A stretch of DNA of 64,000 nucleotides from Phycisphaerales bacterium (GTDB lineage: Bacteria; Planctomycetota; Phycisphaerae; Phycisphaerales; UBA1924), in contig JADZER010000023.1 of the NCBI GenBank assembly GCA_020850415.1, forward strand, positions 62,001 to 126,000, given 5' to 3'. Shown here in pieces: positions 19,114 through 27,215 of the stretch (position 1 is its first letter; each line of letters starts with the position of its first letter). Position numbers and translations under genes: made by a program. The notes below the pieces were generated by a model. The model saw only the letters and a program-made list of their open reading frames with translations, was not told where the DNA came from and ran no database searches.

Positions 19114-19851
19114 CTATACCGGGAGAGATTCCAACCTACCCATCCCCACCGGCTCCCTCGCAAAGAACGGCTCCCCCGCCCCAACCCCGATCCGCGACCC
19201 GAAGAACCGCGTCGCGCTCAAGACCCACTCCACCACCGGCCGGTTCTTCTCGTTGACCCCGAACTGCGAGTGGTACGCCCGGATCGCTGCCTCCTTCTTC
19301 GCCTCGCAGCCCGTCACATCGAACACGAAGCTCGGCTGCGGCGTGATCCGCAGATGCGTGCAGAAGTAGTAGAACAGCCAGCGCGGGTGGCACGGCCCGC
19401 CGGGCGTCATCCCCTCGGGCGTGGGCATCTCGAGCCCCGTCAGCTTCGCGTCGAACCGGGCATCCTCGGCGATCCGCGTCACCGCCCGGTGGTCCGGGTG
19501 GGCGTCCTCGAAGTAGGGGACGAACAGGATCTGCGCCTGGTGGGCGCGGATCACCCCCGCCACCTTGTGCCGCGCCTCGATCGTGTGCTCGACGAACCGG
19601 TTGCGCAGGCCGAGCTGCACCCGGCGCACCGGCCTGCCGCCGGGGTGGACCGCCGGGTCCGGCGACAGCGCCGCCGCCGCGGCCTGGGCCTCGCGCGCCC
19701 GCGTGGCCGGGTCGCCGTAGGGCGTCGGCTCGCCGTCGGTCATGTCCAGCAGCAGCACGGCGTGCCCCTGCTCGGCCAGGCGGGCGATCGTGCCGCCCAT
19801 GCCGAGCTCCTGGTCATCCGGGTGCGGGCCGACGACGAGTACTTGCGCCAT
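19114..19851 (-). CDS. PIG-L family deacetylase, BshB1-like
   Basis: The 245-residue protein has the LmbE/PIG-L zinc motif PHPDDQELGMGG and the second metal block DAHPDHRAV. Features such as YFEDAHPDHRAVTR, FYYFCTHLRITPQPSFVFDV and EAAIRAYHSQF are those of BshB1, the N-acetylglucosaminyl-malate deacetylase of bacillithiol synthesis. The other bacillithiol genes are not in the window, so the substrate remains inferred. I chose the ATG at 19851 (MAQVLVVGPHPDD); a longer reading begins inside a repeat. Its 3' end exists in two further partial copies upstream of the zinc-ribbon genes. Confidence 0.85.
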   Translation of the reverse strand: MAQVLVVGPHPDDQELGMGGTIARLAEQGHAVLLLDMTDGEPTPYGDPATRAREAQAAAAALSPDPAVHPGGRPVRRVQLGLRNRFVEHTIEARHKVAGVIRAHQAQILFVPYFEDAHPDHRAVTRIAEDARFDAKLTGLEMPTPEGMTPGGPCHPRWLFYYFCTHLRITPQPSFVFDVTGCEAKKEAAIRAYHSQFGVNEKNRPVVEWVLSATRFFGSRIGVGAGEPFFAREPVGMGRLESLPV

Positions 19852-19865
19852 GTGAGCTTCTCGCT

Positions 19866-19967
19866 TTGAACGCGAAGAGCGCGAAGGGCTCGAAGGAAGG
19901 CAATCAGACGGTCGTGCGAAGCACGACTCCATCCCCCCTTCGTGATCTTCGCGGCCTTCGCGTTCAA
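19866..19967. repeat. Gene-less copy of the GxxExxY-type inverted repeats
   Basis: The left arm 19866-19896 (TTGAACGCGAAGAGCGCGAA...) and right arm 19937-19967 are inverted copies of the arms that bracket the GxxExxY gene at 1693-2190. Between them is a perfect 7-bp hairpin GTCGTGC-GAA-GCACGAC (19911-19927) and nothing else. At about 100 bp this looks like a small non-autonomous derivative. It fills the gap between the deacetylase gene and the upstream lipoprotein gene. Confidence 0.75.
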
Positions 19968-19982
19968 TCTCCTACTGATCTC

Positions 19983-20477
19983 TTACTGATCATCCCCGAC
20001 CACCACCAGCCCGATCATCGCGCTCTCGCCGTCCATGAGCGTCTCGAGCTGGGCGTGCATGAGCTGCTCGGGGGCCTTGGTCGCGAAGAACCCCCCGCCG
20101 CGGAACTTCTCGCCGTACTGGTCGCGGAAGTGGTAGAGGTTCAGGCTGAGCGTCTGGCCCGGGGCGAGCCCCTCGATGGGCCGGCCGAAGCGCCCGTTGA
20201 GCCACAGGGTCGAGGGCCCGAAAGTCCGGGCGGTGGTGTTGGTGAGGGTGATCGTGGTCTCGGGGCCCCGGATGACCTGGATGTCCAGCACCTCCGGCTG
20301 CACCAGCTCGACCGGGAACGGCCGGTCGTACGCCCCCGCCGGCGTGTCGGCCAGCCCGGTGGGCAGGGCTTTGCAGCCGGCGAGCGCCACAGCCAGCACC
20401 AGAAGCACACTGGCCGCCGATGAACGCGGAAACACGCGGATATGAGACGGGGTTCCTGGACGCCTGACCGCACTCAT
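19983..20477 (-). CDS. Small lipoprotein, YcfL/DUF1425-like
   Basis: The 164-residue protein has a lipoprotein signal ending VALAGC and a beta-rich domain with VIRGPETTITLTNTTARTFG, suggesting an immunoglobulin-like fold similar to YcfL-type (DUF1425) lipoproteins. Function not known. The codons for the segment HIRVFPRSSAA in front of the hydrophobic core are part of an inverted repeat, so the signal peptide has been extended or replaced by repeat DNA. The ATG at 20477 is the best start; it too lies between the two repeat arms. Confidence 0.65.
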   Translation of the reverse strand: MSAVRRPGTPSHIRVFPRSSAASVLLVLAVALAGCKALPTGLADTPAGAYDRPFPVELVQPEVLDIQVIRGPETTITLTNTTARTFGPSTLWLNGRFGRPIEGLAPGQTLSLNLYHFRDQYGEKFRGGGFFATKAPEQLMHAQLETLMDGESAMIGLVVVGDDQ

Positions 20478-20517
20478 GCCTTGCTCCGATCCGCGTTTCT
20501 CTGCGTTCATCCGCGGC
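20416..20517. repeat. Inverted repeat overlapping the lipoprotein start
   Basis: Arms at 20416-20441 (GCCGATGAACGCGGAAACAC...) and 20489-20517 are inverted copies of a GATGAACGCNGA-type repeat, distinct from the GAACGCGAAG family but similar in style. The left arm is translated as part of the lipoprotein signal peptide. The right arm is upstream of the dus gene. Confidence 0.65.
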
Positions 20518-20572
20518 TGCTCCCTGCTTCGGTCTCCGCATCTGTCCGCGGCGCCCGTTCTACGATCCCACG

Positions 20573-21949
20573 ATGTCCTGCACCACCAACAACGCCACCC
20601 CGCCCGGCCCGGCCGTCGCCCCCGGCGCAGAGGGTATCGACCCGGCGAGGGTCGCGGAGCGGCTCGCCCTCGAGCACGGGCCCGGCGGCATGGACCCGCG
20701 CGTGGCCTCGATCACCCCCGGCTTCGACGCACCCTTCTTCCAGGCCGGCCTCGCAGGATACTCCGACGCCGCCATGCGCATCATCGCCCGCCGACACGGC
20801 TGCCCCTACTGCGTCACCGAGGCCCTGCTCGACCGGGCCCTCCTCGCCGGCGGCCGGGGGTTCGCCAAGGCCGACCTGGGCGAGCTGCACGACAATGTCC
20901 CCGGGGGCGAGGAGGATCAGCCGCTGGCCGGCCAGATCATGGGCAGCGACCCCGCAGAGATGGCCGCGGGCGCGGTCAAGATGATCGAGCAGGCGGCCCG
21001 CGCGGCCAAGGACTACCGCCTCCTGGCCTACGGCCCGAGCGGCCACTGGGACGATCCCGAAGGCCCGCAGCACCTCCGCCTGCCCGGGGGCGTCCAACTC
21101 GGACGCGTGGACCCCTCCACGGCACCACCCTCCGTGCCTTCGTCCCTCCGTGCCTCCGTCCCTTCCTCTTCCTCCCCCTCCGTGCCTTCGTGCCTTCGTG
21201 CCTCCGTCCCTTCCTTCTCCTCCATCGACATCAACCTCGCCTGCCCGGTCAAGAAGATCAGCCGCAAGGCCCGCGGCGGGCACTGGCTGGCCGAGCCCGA
21301 CGGGGCGATCGCGATCCTGGAAGCCGTCCGCGACGCGGTGCCGCCCGAGATCGCCTGCACCCTGAAGATCCGGCGGAGCTTCGACGACACGCCCGAGATG
21401 GCGGAGAACTTCTGGACGATCGTCGACGCAGCCTACCGGATGGGGTACGCGTGGGCGACGGTGCACGCCCGGACGGTCGAGCAGAAGTATGTCGGCCCGA
21501 GCCGGTGGGACCTGCTGCGCGAGATCGTGCTCCGGCTGCGCCGCGACGACCCGTCGCGGATCATCTTCGGCTCGGGCGACATCTGGTCGGTGGGCGACAT
21601 CTTCCGGATGATCGAGTACACCGGGGTCAACGGCGCGAGCGTGGCGCGGGGATGCATCGGCAACCCGTGGATCTTCCGCCAGGCCCGCGACCTCCTCGCC
21701 GGGCGCGACCCCTCACCCCCGACGATCGCCGAGCAGCGCCGGGTGCTCGAGGAACACTTCGGGCTGGCCCTGGCGGTCAACGCGAACATGCGCAAGTCCG
21801 AGGTCTTCACGGGCCGAACGATGCGGAAGTTCGGGATCCGCTTCGCCGAGCACCACCCGCGCACCGACGAGGTCCGGCGGGCGTTCATCGGCGTGGACAG
21901 CCTGGAGGACTGGCGGCGGGTGCTGGAGGCGCACTACGGTTCGGCATGA
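20573..21949 (+). CDS. dus: tRNA-dihydrouridine synthase with an internal repeat insertion
   Basis: The 458-residue protein is of the Dus family, flavoenzymes that reduce uridines in tRNA. Visible are FFQAGLAGYSDAAMR at the barrel start, PLAGQIMGSD, the catalytic-cysteine region NLACPVKKISRKARGG, HARTVEQKY and RGCIGNPWIFRQA. Typical Dus proteins are 310-350 residues; the excess comes from an N-terminal extension and an insert of about 32 residues (186-217) of low-complexity Ser/Pro/Val/Arg just before the catalytic loop. The insert is encoded by tandem repeat DNA in frame. The next gene overlaps its stop by 4 bp (ATGA), so translation is coupled. A TACGAT box lies 6 nt before the ATG. Confidence 0.88.
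   Translation: MSCTTNNATPPGPAVAPGAEGIDPARVAERLALEHGPGGMDPRVASITPGFDAPFFQAGLAGYSDAAMRIIARRHGCPYCVTEALLDRALLAGGRGFAKADLGELHDNVPGGEEDQPLAGQIMGSDPAEMAAGAVKMIEQAARAAKDYRLLAYGPSGHWDDPEGPQHLRLPGGVQLGRVDPSTAPPSVPSSLRASVPSSSSPSVPSCLRASVPSFSSIDINLACPVKKISRKARGGHWLAEPDGAIAILEAVRDAVPPEIACTLKIRRSFDDTPEMAENFWTIVDAAYRMGYAWATVHARTVEQKYVGPSRWDLLREIVLRLRRDDPSRIIFGSGDIWSVGDIFRMIEYTGVNGASVARGCIGNPWIFRQARDLLAGRDPSPPTIAEQRRVLEEHFGLALAVNANMRKSEVFTGRTMRKFGIRFAEHHPRTDEVRRAFIGVDSLEDWRRVLEAHYGSA
21129..21222. repeat. In-frame tandem repeat inside the dus gene
   Basis: Two units of about 45 bp, each built of heptamer-like CCGTGCCTTCGTGCCTTCGT motifs followed by a pyrimidine tract, start at 21131 and 21179. On the minus strand they read ACGAAGGCACGAAGGC, the same heptamer style as the repeats at 345 and 680. 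They encode two copies of PSVPS(S/C)LRASVPS. Confidence 0.8.
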
Positions 21950-22488
21950 CGAGCACCTTCGAGCAGACCAAGTCCGCCTGGCTCGCCGAGCTGCGCAAGC
22001 AGAAAGCCTGGGTCGAGAAGGCGGTCGCGCAGCTGCCCGACGACCGCCTCCACACCCCCATCGCGCCCTCGACCAACCCCGTCTCGGTCATCATGAAGCA
22101 TCTCGCCGGCTCGCTGCGGCGCCGGTTTACCGACTTCCTCACCACCGACGGCGAGAAGGACTGGCGCCATCGTGACAGCGAGTTCGTCGTCGGGAACGAG
22201 CCGCGCGAGGAGATCATGGCGGGGTGGGAGCGAGGCTGGTCCGTCGCCCTCGGGGCCGTCGAGGCGCTGACCGACGCGGATATGGCCAGAACGGTGACGA
22301 TCCGCGCCGAGCCGCACACGGTGCCGCTGGCGGTGACCCGGGCGATCGGCCACTGCGCCTACCACACCGGGCAGATCATGCTCATCTCGCGCCTGCTCGC
22401 GGGCGACTCGGGCTGGGAGTGGGTGACGATCGCGCCGGGGAAGAGCGCGGAGTTCCGGCGGCAGATGTCCGATCGGTTCGGGGCGTGA
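21946..22488 (+). CDS. DinB-like protein, DUF1572 family
   Basis: The 180-residue protein has the four-helix DinB-like layout: an N-terminal helix with KHLAGSLRRRFTDFLTTDGE, and a C-terminal GHCAYHTGQIMLISR that supplies two of the three usual metal-binding histidines, the first being in MKHLAGS. DUF1572 proteins often have unknown thiol- or metal-dependent roles; a link to bacillithiol is conceivable because a BshB1-like gene lies nearby, but that is speculative. Its ATG overlaps the dus stop (ATGA). Confidence 0.8.
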   Translation: MTSTFEQTKSAWLAELRKQKAWVEKAVAQLPDDRLHTPIAPSTNPVSVIMKHLAGSLRRRFTDFLTTDGEKDWRHRDSEFVVGNEPREEIMAGWERGWSVALGAVEALTDADMARTVTIRAEPHTVPLAVTRAIGHCAYHTGQIMLISRLLAGDSGWEWVTIAPGKSAEFRRQMSDRFGA

Positions 22489-22998
22489 CTACGCCTCCGC
22501 CCCCCGCCCCCAAGGCAGCACGCCGATCAGCACCGCCATCGAGCCCGCGGCGATAAGCCACAGGCGTGAGTCGCGGTCCCGCGCCCACCGTCCCAGCTTC
22601 GAGTCGACCTGGTGCAGCTCGGGGAGCGTGATCGGGGCCGGCTCGAGGCTGGGGAAGACCGAGGCGTTGGAGGTCGCCGGGTCATCGACCTCGACGATCG
22701 CCCCCGTCCCCGCAGGGATCAGGTTGAGCTGGCTGGCCGCCAGGGCCCTGACGACGGTCGGCTCGCGGCTCTCCAGGGCCGCCAGGTAGCGCTCGTGCTT
22801 GAACAGCCGTTCCTTGCGCTGGGCCTCGATGGCGAGGGCGCGGTCGCGCTGCCACTGGGCTTCCGCCAGGTCGGTCTGGGCGGGGATCACCACGGTGAAC
22901 CCCAGGAGGACCAGGCCGCCGACGAGGAACAGCCACCCCGGATCGAACTTGTCGATCGGGCGGACCGGCTTGGGCGGGTTCTCCGGGCGCGCGGGCAT
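22489..22998 (-). CDS. Hypothetical two-helix membrane protein
   Basis: The 169-residue protein has a Pro-rich cytoplasmic start, a membrane helix (PGWLFLVGGLVLLGFTVVIPA), a predicted coiled coil (DLAEAQWQRDRALAIEAQRKERLFKH..), a linker and a second helix near the end (WLIAAGSMAVLIGVLPW). I do not recognise the family. The topology resembles small planctomycete proteins of unknown function. It converges with the DinB-like gene with no gap between stop codons. Confidence 0.65.
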   Translation of the reverse strand: MPARPENPPKPVRPIDKFDPGWLFLVGGLVLLGFTVVIPAQTDLAEAQWQRDRALAIEAQRKERLFKHERYLAALESREPTVVRALAASQLNLIPAGTGAIVEVDDPATSNASVFPSLEPAPITLPELHQVDSKLGRWARDRDSRLWLIAAGSMAVLIGVLPWGRGAEA

Positions 22999-23274
22999 AG
23001 CCGGAAGTTGTATCGGCCCGGGCGGGGTGGCGTGGCCCAGAGTTTCGGGTTCGGGGGCGGGGGGCGGAGTGGGTGAGTGGGTGAGGGGCTAGTGGTAGAC
23101 CGGGTGCGACGGCTCGGGCAGAGCGTTTGGATCATGTTCTGTCCTCCGGGTGCATCCTCGCGCGGGCGCGGGCCGGCGACGAGCGGGAAACCGGCCATGT
23201 CCCCGAGGTAGCGCACACGCGGCGACATCGGGCGCGGATTGTGGGTGGGGGCGGGTCCGTACAATCACCCTCGC

Positions 23275-24651
23275 ATGGCCCGGAAGGTTGTCATCACGGG
23301 GTTGGGGACCGTCTGCCCGCTGGGGGTGGGGATCGACGCCCTATGGGGTGGGCTGTGCGAGGGCCGGTCGGGTCTGGGGCCGATCACGGCGTTTGACCCC
23401 TCGGGCTTCCGCAGCCGCCTGGCCGGCGAGGTGACCGGCTTCTCGGCCAAGGACTTCGTGCCCAAACACTACCGCAAGGCGGTCAAGGTGATGGCCCGGG
23501 ATATCGAGCTGGCGGTGGGCGCTGCGCTCCTCGCGGTCCAGGACGCGGGGCTTCGGACCAAGGCAGTCTCCGAGGAGGCGCCGAGCTACCCCGGCGAGCG
23601 GGTGGGCTGCCAGATCGGGGCGGGGCTGATCGCGGCGGAGACCGAGGAGCTCGCGCCGGCCGTGGCGAGCGCGGCGGACGAATCCGGCCGGTTCCAGACC
23701 CGCCGGTGGGGCAATATCGCCGACGCGGGGGGCGCCGGGGGCATGGAGAACCTCCCGCCGCTGTGGCTGCTGAAGTACCTGCCCAACATGCTGGCCTGCC
23801 ATGTGACGATCCTGCACGGGTGCGAGGGGCCGAGCAACACGATCACCTGCGCCGAGGCGAGCGGGCTGCTGAGCCTGGGGGAGAGCCTGCGGGTGATCCA
23901 GCGGGACGACGCGGACGCGTGCTTCACAGGCGGGGCGGAGAGCAAACTGAACCTGATGGGGATGGCGAGGCTCGACCTCGCGGGCCGGCTCGCGCCGACG
24001 GGGGACGCGACGGGGGGGGCGGGGTTCGTGCGCCCCTACGACCCCGACGCGCCGGGGACGCTGCTCGCCGAGGGCGGGGGGGTGGTGATCCTGGAGGAGG
24101 CCTCGTGCGCGGCGGGGCGCGGGGCGCGGGTGTACGCGGAGGTGGCGGGGTTCGGCGCGGCGCAGGGGCCGCCGCCGTTCGGCGCGATGGGGCTGGGGGA
24201 GTATTCGGCGGAGCCCGCGGGTGAGGGTCTGCGTCTGGCGATTGAGGCGGCGCTAGCCGACGCGGGGATGGGACCGGGCGAGATCGACGCGGTGGTGCCG
24301 ACGGGGGCCGGTGTGGCAGGGGCGGACGCGGCGGAGGCGTGGGCGCTCCGTGCGGTGTTCGGGGACCGGCTGGCGGGGCTGGCGCTCGTGACGACGCGTC
24401 CGAACCTGGGGGATTGCCAAGCGGGGAACGGGGCGTTGCAGGTGGCGGTGGCGTGCCGGTGTTTGCATGAGCAGCGTCTGCCGGCGCGCCTGCACGCGGG
24501 AGCGCCGGCGCCGGGCCTGGACGCGGGGGCGTGCGCGGCGCGGGGCGCGAGGGTGCGCGCGGTGGTGGTCTGTTCCAGCTCGCTGGGCGGGCAGAACGCG
24601 GCGGTGGTGCTGCGTGCGCCCGACGCGGGGGGCGCGGCGGGCCAACGATAG
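23275..24651 (+). CDS. Ketosynthase-like (FabF fold) protein lacking both catalytic histidines
   Basis: The 458-residue protein begins MARKVVITGLGTVCPLGVG like FabF and keeps the nucleophile region NTITCAEASG (Cys192). Where FabF has its first catalytic His (AHGTST) this protein has PTGAG with Thr343; where FabF has the second (GHLLGA) it has GDCQAG with Asp380. Decarboxylative condensation should therefore be impaired. It might instead accept or transfer acyl groups, or act as a partner subunit as chain-length factors do, although those have usually lost the Cys. It stands alone; no acyl carrier protein gene is adjacent. TACAAT lies 9 nt upstream of the ATG. It contains a G8 run at 24012-24019, in frame. 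Confidence 0.8.
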   Translation: MARKVVITGLGTVCPLGVGIDALWGGLCEGRSGLGPITAFDPSGFRSRLAGEVTGFSAKDFVPKHYRKAVKVMARDIELAVGAALLAVQDAGLRTKAVSEEAPSYPGERVGCQIGAGLIAAETEELAPAVASAADESGRFQTRRWGNIADAGGAGGMENLPPLWLLKYLPNMLACHVTILHGCEGPSNTITCAEASGLLSLGESLRVIQRDDADACFTGGAESKLNLMGMARLDLAGRLAPTGDATGGAGFVRPYDPDAPGTLLAEGGGVVILEEASCAAGRGARVYAEVAGFGAAQGPPPFGAMGLGEYSAEPAGEGLRLAIEAALADAGMGPGEIDAVVPTGAGVAGADAAEAWALRAVFGDRLAGLALVTTRPNLGDCQAGNGALQVAVACRCLHEQRLPARLHAGAPAPGLDAGACAARGARVRAVVVCSSSLGGQNAAVVLRAPDAGGAAGQR

Positions 24652-24722
24652 GCGATATCCCCTCCGGCCCATCGCGTGATCGGCCGGCGCGGGCTACTTG
24701 TGATTCTTCCAGGAGAACAACC

Positions 24723-25373
<651 letters not shown>

Positions 25374-25400
25374 GCCCGTCGCCGGGTATCGCTGCAATGC

Positions 25401-25439
25401 CGAGGGCCGGCGGCTTCGCACCGCCGGCCCTCGTTCTTT
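25401..25439 (+). terminator. Intrinsic terminator
   Basis: A perfect 13-bp stem CGAGGGCCGGCGG with a 7-nt loop is followed by TTCTTTA. It lies 28 bp after the stop codon of the GxxExxY paralogue. Confidence 0.85.
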
Positions 25440-25470
25440 AGTAGGCAGGGGGCGGCGGGCGGGGGGCCGG

Positions 25471-26238
25471 TCAGGCGCCGGCGAGCCGGGTCATGACCAT
25501 CTGCAGGTCGGACCAGACCTTCTTCCGGTTCTCGGGGGTGTACGAGCGCAGGAGGAACGCGGGGTGGTAGGTCGGCATGACGGGGATGCGCGGGGCCCCG
25601 AGGCCCGGGCCGGTGTACTCGGCCCACCGCCCGCGCATCTGGCCCATGGACTCGGTGGAGCCGAGGATCAGCCTGCTGGCGGGGAGGCCGAGCGTGACGA
25701 TGATCTCCGGCGCGACCACGGCGATCTGCTCGTGGAGGTAAGGGGCGCACAGCGCCGCCTCCTCGACCGTGGGCGTGGCGTTGTTGGGCGGCCGGGTCTT
25801 GAGCACATTGGCGATGTAGACCTCCTCGCGTCGCAGGCCCATGGCCGCGATCATCTTGTCGAGGAGCTGGCCGGCGCGCCCCACGAAGGGGATGCCCGTC
25901 GCGTCCTCGTCGGCCCCGGGCGCCTCCCCGATGAACATGAGGCGGGCGCAGATATCGCCGTCCCCCCACACGAGCTTGTTGTACCTGTGCGGCGTGGCGA
26001 ACTTCTCGTGGGGGGCGTCGGCCTCGTAGCGGGCGCGGAGCGCGCCCATGGCCCGCTCGGCGTCGGCGCGGCCGGGCTCGGCGGGCGCGGGGCGGGGCGC
26101 GGCGGGGGCCTCGACCGCGACGATCCCCTCGCCGGTCCGGAAGCAGGGCACAAAGTCCACGCCGAGCAGGGCGGAGGTCTGCGCCTGCTGGCGGACGGCG
26201 CGCCGGGCACGGGCGAGCTGGTCGGTGTCGGTGGTCAT
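25471..26238 (-). CDS. Type 4-like uracil-DNA glycosylase missing most Fe-S ligands
   Basis: The 255-residue protein has the family 4 uracil-DNA glycosylase core: [41 protein letters not shown] and the HPAFLLR motif near the end. Family 4 enzymes normally bind a 4Fe-4S cluster through four cysteines. Here the first pair is absent (ATPHRYNKL in that place), the third is Thr (KTRPP instead of KCRPP) and only the fourth (ALCAPYL) remains. So it should fold without the cluster. The N-terminal 60-80 residues are an Ala/Pro-rich extension. It probably removes uracil from DNA. Monocistronic on the minus strand. Confidence 0.85.
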   Translation of the reverse strand: MTTDTDQLARARRAVRQQAQTSALLGVDFVPCFRTGEGIVAVEAPAAPRPAPAEPGRADAERAMGALRARYEADAPHEKFATPHRYNKLVWGDGDICARLMFIGEAPGADEDATGIPFVGRAGQLLDKMIAAMGLRREEVYIANVLKTRPPNNATPTVEEAALCAPYLHEQIAVVAPEIIVTLGLPASRLILGSTESMGQMRGRWAEYTGPGLGAPRIPVMPTYHPAFLLRSYTPENRKKVWSDLQMVMTRLAGA

Positions 26239-26330
26239 AGCGGGACTGTATCAGGCGGGCGGGGGCCCGAGGCGCGGCCGGCGGAGCATCGCCGCGGGCG
26301 GGGTGAGGGGGCGGGAGTCACGCGATCGCA

Positions 26331-27185
26331 CTACCGATCGGCCCACTCCCCGAGCGTGCGCCGGAGTTCGTCGGCGAGCGCCCCGAGGCGGGTGCTGGGG
26401 ATGAGGGCCAGCGGGTCGTCGAGCAGCGCGACGCGTCGGTCGGCGACGGCGGGGATGTCGAGGCCGCGGATCGCGGGGCCGAGGGCGTCGAGGGGATCGG
26501 CGTGCGCCTCGGCGTTGCCGGTGCGGATCAGGACGATGGCGTCGGGGGCGAGGCGGAGGACATCCTCGGCGTGGAGCGTCATGTAGGGCGAGCCCTCGGT
26601 GAGGGCAGGCACGCCGCCGGCGCGCTCGAGCAGCTCGTGGTGGGCCGACCCGGGGCCGAGGGCGGTGATGGGCGAGACGCCCATGAGCAGGAGGACCCGC
26701 CCGGTCCAGACCGGCTCGGGGGCGGGTGAGGCGACAAGCGCGTGGAAGCGTGCGATGCCGTCGTCGGCGTCGGCGTGCGGGAACATCTCGGCGAGCGCGC
26801 CCGCCGCCTTGTCGATGTCAGCGAGCGTGAGCAGGCGGAAGTCCCGGAGCATGAACCCGTCTCGTTGGGCGGTGCCGGTGAGCCTGGCGGGCAGCTCGCG
26901 CGAGCCCCACTCGGTGAGGACATGGGTGGGCCGGGCCCGGTGCAGCGCCTCGTAGTTGATGGCCTGCTGCTCGCCGCAGACGGGGATCGCCGGGTCGAGC
27001 ACGCGGTCCCAGCCGTGGCGTCCGACGATCTCGGGGGCGAGCCCCATGTCGGTCAGGATGACGGCGAGCGCGGGGGAGAGGACGACGATGCGGGGCTGTG
27101 TCTGGCCGGCGGGCGCGGGCTCGCGCCGTGCGCACGCGCCGAGGCAGAGCAGGAGGATGGCGAGGGCGAGGCGGGGCACGGGCAA
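26331..27185 (-). CDS. BtuF-like periplasmic substrate-binding lipoprotein
   Basis: The 284-residue protein has a lipoprotein leader (LAILLLCLGAC) and the two-lobed class III binding-protein pattern: RIVVLSPALAVILTDMGLAPEIVG at the start and APDAIVLIRTGNAEA in the second lobe. Relatives bind vitamin B12, haem or iron-siderophores. The matching membrane and ATPase genes are absent. It is 30 bp downstream of the PDZ gene, and probably the last gene of the minus-strand run that begins with tpiA. Ligand unknown. Confidence 0.75.
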   Translation of the reverse strand: MPVPRLALAILLLCLGACARREPAPAGQTQPRIVVLSPALAVILTDMGLAPEIVGRHGWDRVLDPAIPVCGEQQAINYEALHRARPTHVLTEWGSRELPARLTGTAQRDGFMLRDFRLLTLADIDKAAGALAEMFPHADADDGIARFHALVASPAPEPVWTGRVLLLMGVSPITALGPGSAHHELLERAGGVPALTEGSPYMTLHAEDVLRLAPDAIVLIRTGNAEAHADPLDALGPAIRGLDIPAVADRRVALLDDPLALIPSTRLGALADELRRTLGEWADR

Positions 27186-27215
27186 GCGTATGCGGGCGGC
27201 GGTTGCGGCCCGGCG

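Noticed and set aside
22887..23136. Minus-strand small gene starting MIQTLCPSRR with a good GGAGGA site
   Set aside because: The reading frame continues out of frame into the start of the two-helix membrane protein gene and is Arg/Pro/Ser-rich without features. The ribosome-site-like sequence may be chance, though a short leader peptide cannot be excluded.
24012..24019. G8 run in the ketosynthase-like gene as a frameshift or phase-variation site
   Set aside because: The frame is open and the protein alignment with FabF continues on both sides. Runs of this length are expected in Gly codons at this GC content.
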